The position numbers were made by a program, and so were the translations under genes. From Argyresthia goedartella (Eukaryota > Arthropoda > Insecta > Lepidoptera > Argyresthiidae): 64,000 nucleotides of DNA. Positions 35,081 to 45,642 of the stretch are shown here, piece after piece (position 1 is the stretch's first letter; each line of letters begins with the position of its first letter). The stretch lies in assembly GCA_949825045.1 (NCBI GenBank), contig OX463829.1:7688001-7752000 (forward strand). The letters run 5' to 3'. The notes beneath the pieces are model-generated. The model saw only the letters and a program-made list of their open reading frames with translations. It was not told where the DNA came from and did no database searches.

Positions 35081-35685
35081 TAAATAGAGGTTTACAATTG
35101 TCTAGTGGATGTACGCATGGCAGATTGCTCTAATGCATCTCTTTTGCAAAACGAAAACCCTGTTTACCTCTCTTGCATTTTCCCATAGGATTAGGCCGTA
35201 CCTTAATACATACCTACAACATAGAGTTGGACAAATAAATAACTTACCCAGATGGGAAACAGGAACATTTATATTTTATATTTAAAGGACGTTCATGATT
35301 TTTTGGCGGATAGTTCTTAGCCTATCCTTGAAAGTTTTAGGTTGACGAACTTAATAGTTTTTCTGATATGATTATTTGAAAATCTGAAAATTTGTTCATT
35401 TGTACTAACGCAACGCCAAAATAACCCCAACATTTAGTTGAACATTTATTTGTAAGATGAGAAAATCGTGGATTATATCGAATTATATTGAAATAAAACC
35501 CATTTTGATAGTAATTTTGTTTTTGTATTTCAGCTTATTTTAATGTACTTGATTAAAATTTTACATTCCAATAATGAGATATATTTTGGTAACAGAACGT
35601 AACCATTCATGACATGGGCTGGTGGCCACGATGTTTGTTTACATTTAAGATTGCATGCGGTAGAAACGAATCAGTCTGTTTGGTT
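35081..35685. other. Non-coding spacer
   Basis: No supported feature. Confidence 0.5.
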
Positions 35686-37312
35686 TAGTAATTCTAGTTA
35701 TAGCCCCACACTTACCTTATATATTCAATAAATGTGTTGACGAAGGAGCTTTCACAGACCTCATGAAACACAGCAAACTGATACCTCTGTTGAAGTCGGG
35801 AGACAAGTGTGATCCTTCACAGACTAATTTCTGTTCGTCCATCACTAAGTAAAATATATGAAAAGTTTATATTCAATAAAATGCTCTACACACTTCAACT
35901 GTACAAAACTCCACGCCAAACAATATGGTTTCACTAGGAGTAAATCATCTATGTATACCCTTATATCTCATATTTACTATGCATGGGAGGCCGCACAAGA
36001 TGCTATCGGTGTTTTTTGCGATCTGTCAAAGTCATGATTGTGTTGGTCATGATACGCTGCTAGTGAAATTAAATCTTTAGGAGGTAAAAAAAATTGGCGT
36101 TCCACAAGGTTCCAAATTAGGCTCCTTCTTATTTCTGATATATATCAACGATCGTTAATATATATTAACGATCTGCTGCATTTCATGGTGGAGAAATTGA
36201 CAGACATAGTGTTGATTGCTGATGATACTTCACTGGTATGCAAAATTGAAAGACAATAAGACGATTTTGATGATGTTAACGGAGTATTGTCTTTAACCTT
36301 GTAGTGGTTCACACTTAATAATAACCAAATGTATCAAATTCTCACATCCAAATGTCAGGCACGTTGGGACCAGTTTAGTGTTGGACAGCAATACGTTAGA
36401 ATTAGTAAATGACACGAAGTTTCTTGGAATAACCATTGATAACAAATTGCAGTGGGGACCCCACATAAAAAAATTGGCTGGTAAATTAAGTTCTGCGGCT
36501 TACGCTGTTAGGAACATCAGACAAAACACGGATGTGGCTACATCTAGGCTAGTGTATTTTAGTTACTTTCATAGTGTCATGTCCTATGGTATCTTGTTGT
36601 GGGGGAAAGCAGCGGATATTAAAATTATTTTTATTTTACAGAAAAGAGCTATTTGAGCAATTTATAATTTAAAACGCACAGAGAAAGAGAGCTTTTTAAA
36701 GAAATTGACATACTAACTACAGTTAGTAGGTCAATTTCTTTATTCTAATTTCTAATCTTCTAATTTCGAAAATATAATGTATGTACGCAAGAACCTTACA
36801 AAATTTCCCAAACTTAGCGATAGCTGTAATGTTAACCTAAGAAATAATCACAGACTACTTGCGCCCCGGTTTAGACTCGCGAAGGTTAGCAATTCTTTCA
36901 AGGGTCAATGCATTCTCTATTACAACAAGATACCTCTGGAGTTCTTGAAATTGCCATTTGAGCAATTTAAAAACCATGTTAAAGCGACTTTGTCGAAAAA
37001 GGGATATTACAATGTTCAAGATTACTTAAATGATGGGACTGTATGGGGTTAATCTGGCTCAACACAGACCTTGCTGTTGATAGTTTTGTAATTATTGATT
37101 CCTGCTTATTAATTATGATAATGACTAAATATTATATTTTGTATTAGTTAAGCATAAGCAATTTTTAAGAAGAGATCTAAAAAGCAATTTGTGGGAGTTT
37201 TTACGCCCTTCTCCTCCCACAGTGGTCCAATGTAGAGAAGTGGCAAAAATGACGATTGCTAAGTATATGTAAATATCTACAGTAATAAAGACATTTGGAA
37301 TTTGGAATTTGG
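35686..37312 (+). mobile_element. CR1-group LINE, copy C (truncated, decayed)
   Basis: Starts at the equivalent of copy A position 5002 and ends with the shared 3' block and an ATTTGGA repeat tail (37290-37314). About 95 bp corresponding to copy A 5423-5518 is missing, there are many small indels, and 36140-36170 carries a snap-back duplication. The thumb (36378-37052) is the best-kept part: LGITIDNKLQWGPHIKKL, YFSYFHSVMSYGILLWGKAA. Confidence 0.82.
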
Positions 37313-38495
37313 AATTGCCTTCGAAAACAACGCAGTATAAATATTTTAATAAATTTAAGGAGTTTAAGTAGTGAGGGAATGTAGGGGAAAAATGAATCAT
37401 GATCCAACATGATTCAGTATTCCTCCCAACTGAAAGATTAACTTGTCTGAAAGATAAACTTGGGATGGACCTAAGTTAGGTAAATTTATAAAAGCCTTCA
37501 GGAGGTTCTAACTTACTACCCCTAGTACTCAAAAGAAATGAACGAATCAAATTATACTTGATATAATCAGACCAGTAACCTTAAAAAATGAGCATACTTT
37601 ATTCGAAAGATACCCACAGCCAAACGATAATATATTTTTATAAGTTATCCTATTCAACGCACGTGGGCGGGAAAAATAGAGAAAAAAATGTACACAAATA
37701 GTCTTGTAAGTTGTACCAGACTCCGTTTTATGTCAATAATGCAGCAGGAAAAGGAAGGTACGAGGAATACATAATCCAGCTTATTCGTTTCTTCTTATGC
37801 CGAAAAAAACATCTAAAGAGAATAACAAACCGAGCTAAAGAAGCAAAGCAGTGGTGAAATCTGAAAGGCAGTTTAAAATCTGTTGTTATTGGTATTTTAA
37901 CGATTTCTAGGGAGGTTCAAACGATTTTTAAGATATATATTAGGAGGAGTGACGAGGTAGGGTGGTATTTCTTATATTTTTTTCAGATTTTCTTTTATTT
38001 TTTTTTAGATTTGGATATGAGTAGGTAGGTACATATTTCTTGTGAGGATACTAACGAAGTTTGAATTTAATAAACGTGTACTGAAAGAAATAACTTGAAA
38101 TGTTCTATCTTGCAAATGACTCTTACACCTTTTATATTCAAAGCTTCAGCGATATCGCATTCCCAAGATATTTTCTTCCTTTGTTAGAATAATAAACCAC
38201 AATCCCATTAATGTTTGTGATCTAACATTTATTTCACAAAGTAGTTTCACGTGGTTTTGACTACGTTTCTGACTAAAGTAAATTGCGGTGTTCTAAAATA
38301 TTTCCTTTATGATATGATTCCAGTCAGATTCAAAAGAGGACAGAATACTTTTTTTTGTCCCTGACTCGAATACGGAAATATCTGGGAAAGCAGTGTTTTG
38401 TTATTAAGTCATGTAATTATTTATTACATAACTTTAAGCCAGGCGACATGGGTCTGAAGAAGGTACGACATGTGGCTGTGGCTACCATAAAGTCC
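37313..38495. other. Non-coding spacer
   Basis: No supported feature. Confidence 0.5.
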
Positions 38496-38503
38496 CGTTA
38501 CAC

Positions 38504-39833
38504 CACAGATATCGAGAGATAGGTTGAGGGGCGTTGCACGTGCGAACAAATCTAGCCCCGATAGCCTTGATATTAAAAATTGTCGGTAGTCACCGAGCGA
38601 CCGCAGTGACGAATTTATTTCCGCTGTTTTTCGAAAATGCCGACCTGTGCAATAGTCATGTGCAAAAATAGAAGCGGGATTGTGAACTCCAAGAACGGCG
38701 GAGTAACAGATCACTTGTAAGTCTCATTCCAACTATTATTTCTTCTTAAACACAAGAAATAAACATTATTACGGAAATAATCATTCACAAAAAATTCGTC
38801 ACGAGTTGATCATTAAAGTGACAATGTCATATTGTTCTCGCTAGGTTTTATTATCCATTGCTTGTTTTGTATCTTAATTTCACTACATATTGCCAAGCTA
38901 ACACGCAATGAATATTTCATACTTATCTAAATACGAAAGTAAATATGCATCGAGGTACGGAGGCGAACTGTTACACGCACGCAGAGACGACGTATAGTGA
39001 TGGGAATAGTGATAGTGAGAATTAAGTTTTTGAATCGATGGAAAGAAATAGATTATTTACCAACTCGAACAAAACCCATTGGGTAATCATCTAATATTAC
39101 TAATCAAAGCTCTAATGAGAAGATATACTAATAAAAGACTGCATTACTTAGCAAAAAATGCTACGCCTAAATTGTCAAAACGCCAAGCTCTTAATAAATA
39201 TTTACATTTTTCTTGTCAATAGGTAGTATTGTACTGTACAGGATTATACAGAAAGGGTATATATGCCGAAAGGCGGTTGTTAAGGACATCAATCTGAACA
39301 TACCTCTCTATTAAAAGGTTTTGATCAGAGCAACATTATTTTTCACTTTGCAGTACATTTTGGGCCGAGCGGTCAGCTGATTTGTATGGGGAAGTAAAAA
39401 ATAACGTTTCTCTGATCAAATCAGATACATTGAGAAAGTTGTTCAAAATCATGTCCCAAACAATCCTTTTCGGCTTGGCACCCGTGTTACAGCCTGTAAA
39501 CATAGTAATAGGTATTTCTTGTAAAATAAATATGTCATATTAACAAAGCAAGTATTATTTTATTTATATAACCCGGCATAAATACCACAGTCTATAAATT
39601 ATAATGCATTGATGAAACACGCTGTCCTTGCAATGTCCCAGCACTAGCTCGGCTAGTTAGTGTACCTGCGGTAGTGTGGGTGTGTTCGGACGATAGGAGC
39701 ATGACATTGCACTGACCAATAAAAGCGGAAGGATTGATGTACGAGTGGTGTAGATGTGTGCGTGTTCTTAATTTTCGGCGACACTGGTTCCGATACAAGC
39801 TTAGCGCCAAGGGCATATCTCTCGATATCTGTG
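38504..39833 (+). mobile_element. DNA transposon with 8-bp target duplication and THAP exon (P-like)
   Basis: Both ends carry the exact 18-bp inverted repeat CACAGATATCGAGAGATA. The flanks 38496-38503 and 39834-39841 are both CGTTACAC, a perfect 8-bp target-site duplication, so the borders are certain to the base. The element is 1330 bp. Target duplications of 8 bp occur in the P and hAT superfamilies. The THAP-like exon inside (38637-38716) favours P, because P transposases begin with a THAP domain. Only part of a transposase could fit, so it is probably an internally deleted, non-autonomous copy. Confidence 0.82.
38637..38716 (+). CDS. THAP-domain N-terminal exon (transposase fragment)
   Basis: ATG at 38637 lies 133 bp inside the transposon's left end. 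The 26 codons read MPTCAIVMCKNRSGIVNSKN then GGVTDH, and are followed by a consensus donor GTAAGT at 38717. MPxCxxxxCxNRS is the classic start of a THAP zinc finger (C2CH), which binds DNA; the later Cys and His would be in following exons. A possible acceptor, CACTTTGCAG near 39352, opens a frame of about 65 codons to a stop (starting TFWAERSADLYGEVKNN), but no THAP or transposase motif is seen there, so joining them is speculative. Alternative: a host THAP gene captured by the element. Confidence 0.55.
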
Positions 39834-39841
39834 CGTTACAC

Positions 39842-40487
39842 AGACTAAGGACGGTATAGACTGGCCATATTTCTTTTTATATCAGCACACTTATTGAACA
39901 AGTATTGAATGAATGGCTTATCATGGGCACAACTGTGCCTCCGTCACCCCGTATGGGAACAGGCATGACGCTATGTAAGTATGATCATCAATTTAGGATA
40001 AATTGACGAAACATGTGTATTTAAAAAAATCAATACCCTATTTGTTGCTAGAAAAAAAACACAAATAAAATTATGTTAAATGTTCCGTGAGGGTCTTAGG
40101 TATACTCGATAAACATATATCCCCCATTCTGCCACCCGGTATGGGAATAGTACATTGTTGTAGAGGGAAAGTGAGCAATAGACGTTCACGACTACTGCGA
40201 GGAAATAAAATTAACCATACAGTTTTTTTAAAATAAATTATGTTTGAAAGTCCGACTCTCGGAGTCCGCCATCTACCGAAATTGGCAGCATACGTCAGGC
40301 ACGCATTTACCGACGCGACGGCATGACGCAAGCGATGTCGGTAAATACCGATACCAGGACATCAAGACAACAAAAACATTTCTGGCCAGATTTTTTTGTG
40401 GTCCTGGTTAACTATTCATTGTTTTACGGCCCCATTACAGACCACATTTTGCCACATTTCCGAGGAGTGGAGTGAAAAAGTACTTAC
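39842..40487. other. Non-coding; probably opsin intron 2 in part
   Basis: On the minus strand this follows the opsin exon 2 donor. No further opsin exon was recognised here. Confidence 0.5.
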
Positions 40488-40647
40488 CCAGCAGAGACAT
40501 GAAGAAGCCGTATATGACACACATGGTCTTCCCGAACATCCAGCGATGGAAGAGCGCGGATATCAACGTGAAAGGGTTGCCCAGCACCGACACGGAGAAG
40601 TCCGAGCAGACCAGGTTGAAGAGGATCATGTTTAACGGCGTCCAGAG
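40488..40647 (-). CDS. Ciliary-type opsin (pteropsin-like), exon 2
   Basis: Minus-strand exon of 160 nt between acceptor TTTCCCCCCGCAG and donor GTAAGT (intron begins at 40487). It encodes LWTPLNMILFNLVCSDFSVS, VLGNPFTLISALFHRW and MFGKTMCVIYGFFMSLL plus one base: the first cytoplasmic loop, helix 2, first extracellular loop and start of helix 3. The Cys in GKTMCVIYG is the conserved disulfide Cys before helix 3. Wording such as TPLN, NLVCSD and CVIYGFFMSLLG fits insect c-opsins (pteropsin, mosquito GPROP11/12) better than rhabdomeric opsins. These are retinal-binding G-protein-coupled receptors found in brain cells. Phase 0 at the left splice agrees with exon 1. Exon 3 onward was not found in the window. 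Confidence 0.85.
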
Positions 40648-41917
40648 CTGCGGGGGGAAATAATCGGAAAATTGTAAATCAAGCGAATAAGTCCGACTAA
40701 AACACTCAGGAATAGTCGTTGATAGCAAAATATTTAGGGTTAGGTTATGTTAGGTTGTTTAAATATAAAACTATTAAAAACAATGGCTGTTGAGCTCGAT
40801 TACTTGCACTAAGCCATTGAAATTGTGATTGGGTAAGCAATATTATAAGCTGGCCTCATTGCGGTACCCGCTTGAAGTTGAGCTACGGGACATATCTTTC
40901 AAAAGAAACAGTATTCATAATTTAATACTCTTCAAAGTCATAGTTGTCGTTTTAAGCCTTTAAATTAATAAACATCAGGGTATACATAAAACCACATTTC
41001 GTACAACTCCCAAATTAAATGTTGAACGAACAAAGTGACTGACTTAAAAAGGATAATTACACGCCAGTCATCATCCCTAATATTCCATAGCTGAGTAAAT
41101 ACAGACCACATCCTTTGGTATAGACACGAAAACAAAGGGATGATTTTTCAAAAATGTTTACGATAGTTACCTACAATAGGAGTCTAAGAAGGGATTTCTT
41201 GAGTAACTCAAGCGCGCCCGATTAAATCCTCCACAAAATTTGTGCTTTCCATCTAGAGCCGCGCCGTTAGGGCAACTAAAAATAAGTCCATACAAGTGGG
41301 TTTTTCTCGAGTGCGTCGTACTAAGATATCATGTATTTAGATGATAAGAATACATTTCAATGTAACGCGAGAGACTTTTACATAAAACTTTGTGACCCAC
41401 CCACTTTCCATATGAGTGACATGCTCGAGTAACACTCAACATAACCTAGTAACCCGGACTGAAACACTTTTTGGCTATATCGGTAATGAAGAGGAACATT
41501 TTCTCCGGAATCTCGCCTAAAATGGGTAAATAGATCAAGTTAAATTCCGCCGGTAATTAATTTGTCTGGCAATATGACGCCATTGCCATTTGTCTGCGTT
41601 TTTATCCTATATGAATCTAAAGTCTGCTCTGATTTCAGCTCTCGCAATTTTCTTCGTCTAAAAATATCATATCTACAAAGTCGAAAAAGCTTAAAATTAA
41701 CAGCAACCGGCCGCCATGCTATCTTTCACGTTTTGGTGTCAATTTGTAGATATCCACATAAAAATGGCCGGCCACTCGTAAGGTATATAGATTTGTTCTA
41801 ATTTATATCGATCTATGATGTTGAAGACTGATCGACGTCGTTATGCTTATCGCGGTCAATTAAACAATAGGATCGCCGCGTCGAGCGAAAAATTCTACAG
41901 TTTCAATAAATTCCTAC
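40648..41917 (-). other. Opsin intron 1
   Basis: 1270 bp from donor GTAGGA (41917) to acceptor CCCCGCAG (40648). No exon or element recognised inside; a 79-codon plus-strand frame at 41562 is not supported. Confidence 0.7.
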
Positions 41918-42094
41918 CTGCCGATCCTTGATCATGAGCAGTATCACCATGAGGTTCAGGAAGAACCCGAAGAATCCAATGAGGAAGAGCACAAACGCTG
42001 AAACCACATACCCCCACCTTGGCATCAGAAGGGGAAACCCTTCGTCGTACGATCTCACCACCGTATCGTTCAAGACCTCGTAGTATGTCGCCAT
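41918..42094 (-). CDS. Ciliary-type opsin (pteropsin-like), exon 1 with start codon
   Basis: The minus strand has AATAATGGCG (reasonable start context) at 42094 and 59 codons to a donor CAG/GTAGGA at 41917. Sequence: MATYYEVLNDTVVRSYDEGF, then PLLMPRWGYVVSAFVLFLIG, then FFGFFLNLMVILLMIKDRQ. NDT at residues 9-11 is a glycosylation site typical of opsin N-termini. Residues about 27-53 are helix 1, and MIKDRQ is the cytoplasmic edge that joins directly to LWTPLN of exon 2. Opsins of this group are about 370 residues, so this pair of exons gives roughly the first 112. The gene runs right to left; a possible upstream 5' exon lies at 42311-42465. Confidence 0.87.
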
Positions 42095-42310
42095 TATTTA
42101 CTTTCAAGACACATCACATACAGTCCAAGAAAGAAGAGTAGCCTATTATAGTCTTCTTCGATAGGAAAATAGTGAGTCATCGCTGTCCTCCGGTTGGCAA
42201 CGTCCCCTGATCAATCAGACCAATCAGATAGCAGAAAAATATAAGCACACTTTTTTCATCTTTTGTTTCTAGTACACTTCTCTCTAGACTTGTAATTCTC
42301 ATTTTCATGG

Positions 42311-42465
42311 TTAGGTACAGTATTCATTTGCACTGGTGACCACGTTCACTGCTTTAACTCGTTTTTGGGGTTCGGATCCACAGGAGTGAAGGACCACTTT
42401 GTTTACTTCACCCAGAGGTGATGGTGTGGTGTGATGTCGTGATGCATCATAATGACAAAGAGTAC
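42311..42465 (-). other. Candidate exon upstream of opsin (5' UTR or terminal exon)
   Basis: On the minus strand a strong acceptor, TTTTCTCATTGTTTTCAG, ends at 42466. The following 155 nt stay open for 51 codons (TLCHYDASRHHTTPSPLGEV near the start, KAVNVVTSANEYCT at the end) to TAA at 42311. It lies 217 bp upstream of the opsin start on the same strand. Either it is opsin 5' untranslated sequence starting at a splice junction, or the last exon of another gene. The family is not recognised. Confidence 0.3.
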
Positions 42466-42895
42466 CTGAAAACAATGAGAAAATGTTGTAAGAAGGCGAA
42501 ACAGTCAGTTTTATTTGGTGAAGACTAAAACAGAGGCCCACACTGTCCGCCTTTCAGCTTTAATTTTCAAAAGCATGCCTGAATTTGATATGATATGATA
42601 TGACACTTGCGTTTGATGAAAGAAAAAGGCACAGTATATACATATTTGAGATTCTCAGCACCTTTCCTTTGATAGTTCTATTCCATGGATTTAGGCAAAC
42701 TCAATAAACTCCTTAATATTGGCTACCGTTGCCAGATACTTTTTGATATTAATATTTCCATGTACATGTTAATGTCAAAAACTAGCTTGCGGCATGCATT
42801 GAGGCTAAGGACATATTAATATATAGACAATAAAGTTGTTCTTTTAAGCTACGACTAGGAGTGAAAATATAGCGTTTCTAATTTCATCGCTACAG
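42466..42895. other. Non-coding spacer
   Basis: No supported feature. Confidence 0.5.
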
Positions 42896-42950
42896 TTAAG
42901 GGTTAAGATATCATTTAACGGTTAAGATAATCTTTAACGGTGAAGATAGA
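42896..42950 (+). repeat. Short tandem repeat of about 19 bp, three units
   Basis: Three imperfect copies of TAACGGTTAAGATAATCTT, leading straight into the hairpin at 42943-43047. Confidence 0.7.
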
Positions 42951-43047
42951 ATTTTGAAGTCAACTCAACAGGATTTATTCACTTATACATATGTTTCCTA
43001 CGTATAAGTGAATAAATCCTGTTGAGTTGACTTCAAAATGCTATCTT
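42943..43047. repeat. Long perfect hairpin (38-bp arms, 13-nt loop)
   Basis: 42951-42988 and 43002-43039 are exact inverted complements; pairing extends 7 more base pairs outward after one mismatch. The core includes AACTCAACAGGATTTATTC. The loop is 42989-43001. Confidence 0.95.
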
Positions 43048-43954
43048 AACAAAGTTTCCCCAAAACATGTTTACGTTAGAAAAGGCATCACGAGTAACAT
43101 TATATGAAACTTAATCAGCTGGGCCATACATACATACACGCCCTCCCTTACCTCACACACATGCACACACACAAACTTACAGAATAACAACACGCAATTT
43201 GTTTAACTACTTAATAACTAATTTTAAGCATAGCGTCGTCAGCTCCTTTTTACATATAAGTTTACTGTAATTCTGTTGACATTTGTAATTGGCCTTATCT
43301 ACTGTATTTTGTAAAAAAAAACACAGTTAGCAAAATGCGATTTCGAAATTTTGGAAATAAAGAAGAAAGTATCCAAAAACTAACTGACGATAAAAAAAAT
43401 CACAAATGCAATTTTGATGAATTAAAATCTACTGTCTAAACGTCTTGAAAATTTATTCAGTAGTTTTGACGTTGTCCTCGAACAAACAAACACAGACAGA
43501 AAATAATTCTAAAAATCGGTAATTTTTGTTCTATGGTTGTTCTTTAGTGACCCCCTTTTATTTTTAATACTTATATTCAATACACAGGCACACCGGTTCT
43601 GCTGTCTTATTGTAAATTTAACTTGTATACTTAGTGTCTATTATGTAATTCACAAGTATATATTTGAATTTCTATGGAGTATTTCACGACCGGCGGCATT
43701 AAGAATTCAATAGAGCAAATATAGAAAAAGAAGCTGAATGCACTAATTTGAGAAAGTCGTAAACAAGATCGCAAACAACCTTCGTGACAAGTGGTACCCG
43801 CCTTGAAAATATAGTGGTTCCGTATAAATCTCACATCTGTGTCTTTTCAATAGTCTACAGTAATATACAGCTTAGATCTATAGCTATGAAGTCGTTTATG
43901 TTTACACAACAACGAAACGTTTGTGAATTGTAATTATAATAATTTTTTGGATAT
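43048..43954. other. Non-coding spacer
   Basis: No supported feature. Confidence 0.5.
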
Positions 43955-44340
43955 ACAAAAAGCGAGTCGGACTCGCGCACGAAGGGATCCGTACAATGGT
44001 ATTCAAGTTTCTTGCTTGGGGATCAGATATTTTTTATTTTACAGTGTGTTTAGTTAGATGGCAAAATGTTATTTACAACATTATTGGTGTGGATACTTTC
44101 ATACTCCATGAGTTTCTATGTAGTATTGAAAGAAATTGTGGCTCCCTATTTAAACAATACATTTGTCATTATTTTTCCTGTAATACATTGACCTATATTA
44201 CTTTTTTTTTGAGGTCTGTAGTTTCGGAAATAAGGGCGGAATGAGATTTTTTGCCAATTTTCCTATTTATTTTTTAACTAAGAATTTGAGGTTTACGAAA
44301 AAAATATATATTATCGCAACAAGCCCTTTTATAAGACGTC
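43955..44340 (-). repeat. Interspersed repeat X, inverted copy
   Basis: Starts with AAAAGCGAGTCGGACTCGCG then CACGAAGGGATCCGTAC, followed by the TTGGTGTGGATACTTTCATA block shared with 62080-62110. The far end is degraded. Confidence 0.6.
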
Positions 44341-44620
44341 ACACAATACATTTTGGAAAACTCTGTACACCCACGGACTGAAGTGTGGTGTTAGGTATGT
44401 GTTTCTAGTTTCCCACTTCATCGATTATTTTAATACTTACCACTAGACTATACCTGAAATATTTACTTGTAAGTATAATAGTTGCTAAACTGCACTAGGT
44501 TGGCAGGTTTTTAGTTACAAGCCTATTCGGCTCCTTTTGATATCGTGCGTGGCACTGGGGCGGCTCGCTGTCTTCATACATAACACGGCAACGCCGCGGC
44601 CCCGATTGAAGCAGTCTCCA

Positions 44621-44914
44621 TCATTCCCGAAGGCTATGTGTGCGTGCGTAACGAACACGCGCGTATATGGGCGCCGTGCGATGTACCTTTGTTCGATGAT
44701 TATCTACTCTTCTATATGTATACTGTGGTATTACCAAATAATTATGATTCAAATACTCATACTTCGCAACTGCTTTGACGTCGGATCCGTAAACTGAATT
44801 TGTCCAACTTCGGACATTTTGTTTTTGTATTTTTTTTTTTGGTTTTTGAGTTTTCTTGTTCGATGGTACGGCATCGCAATTGAACGATTTTAATAAAGAT
44901 TTTAATGATTCCAA
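44621..44914 (-). other. Unidentified open frame, possible first coding exon
   Basis: The minus-strand frame starts MESLKSLLKSFNCDAVPSNK at 44914, is Lys/Gln-rich (TQKPKKKIQKQNVRSW) and reads SVYGSDVKAVAKYEYLNHNY up to a possible donor GTAATA near 44734; the rest of the frame may be read-through into intron. No family recognised. A SINE lies 110 bp upstream. Confidence 0.3.
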
Positions 44915-45027
44915 ATTGCATTTTTGATATGATCTCTTCGTCTTCAGAATACCACTCTCGATCTATTCCAAGCCAAGATAGGTTTACTCTCTATCTGGAT
45001 ACTCCAATTCTTCCAATGGAGTTCCAT

Positions 45028-45269
45028 GACGACCCGAATGGCCGAGTCGGTAGTGACGCTGCCTACGAAACCAAGGGTCCCGGGTTCGAGTCCCGGTGGG
45101 GGCAAATGTTTGTTTGTTGAGAACGGATGTTTGTACCCTAGTCATGGTTGTTTATCTATCTAAGTATAATATTTCTCTATATAAGTATATAATTATATCG
45201 TTGTCTAGTACCCAAGATACAGGGAATCCTAGTTTGGGGCTAGATCAATGTGTGTAAAAGGTGTCCAAG

Positions 45270-45309
<40 letters not shown>

Positions 45310-45311
45310 CA
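45028..45311 (+). mobile_element. tRNA-derived SINE, type 2, with (ATT)n tail
   Basis: Head with A box TGGCCGAGTCGG and B box GGGTTCGAGTCCC in tRNA-like spacing, body with GAATCCTAGTTTGGGGCTAG, and a tail of ATT repeats (45269-45311). A second copy is at 47641-47893 in the opposite orientation. Confidence 0.85.
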
Positions 45312-45374
45312 AGAAAAAGTTAAATTATGAAATATCTCATAATATACAGCTTTGATTCAACGTTTGAACCTACT

Positions 45375-45575
45375 TCAAGCCTCCTCGCCGGTCGGGATGC
45401 GTATATCGTCTACGTCGTCTATATAGACGAAATCAAGGTTACGATCTGTCGTCTGGCAGTCAAGTGCACACATTGTCACGTTACAGGGGTTAATAAAAGG
45501 GTTTAATAGGAATAACCCTCTGCAACGGGAGCCTATGAGAACTTTAGAAGATGATAGACATTTAGTATGTAGTTC
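45375..45575 (-). CDS. Unidentified candidate terminal coding exon
   Basis: On the minus strand a textbook acceptor, TTTCAATTCTTGACTTTTAG, ends at 45576. The next 201 nt are one open frame of 66 codons to TGA at 45375-45377: ELHTKCLSSSKVLIGSRCRG, then LFLLNPFINPCNVTMCALDC, then QTTDRNLDFVYIDDVDDIRI and PTGEEA. It has six cysteines in the first 40 residues and an acidic tail. GC content rises clearly over the last 110 nt compared with the flanks, as for coding sequence. I recognise no family. YIDD here is not in a reverse-transcriptase context. It may be the last exon of a host gene reading right to left, or part of a repeat. Confidence 0.42.
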   Translation of the reverse strand, partial: ELHTKCLSSSKVLIGSRCRGLFLLNPFINPCNVTMCALDCQTTDRNLDFVYIDDVDDIRIPTGEEA

Positions 45576-45642
45576 CTAAAAGTCAAGAATTGAAAGAGAG
45601 AGTATTAGTCGAGTGAGCTATTTTATTTGGGAAATATAGAAC

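Noticed and set aside
38424..38714. 96-codon minus-strand ORF over the left transposon end
   Set aside because: It spans the element border and lies antisense to the THAP exon; the sense strand has better motif and splice evidence.
41562..41801. 79-codon plus-strand ORF in opsin intron 1
   Set aside because: No motif and lies in an intron of the opposite strand; likely chance.
45028..45105. tRNA gene
   Set aside because: A and B boxes fit, but the stems do not close into a full cloverleaf and the same head heads a dispersed SINE at 47641-47893. The same reasoning applies to 11593-11669.
45410..45440. Reverse-transcriptase YIDD active site
   Set aside because: YIDD occurs in FVYIDDVDD but no other RT block is present before or after within the frame, and the frame ends 12 codons later.
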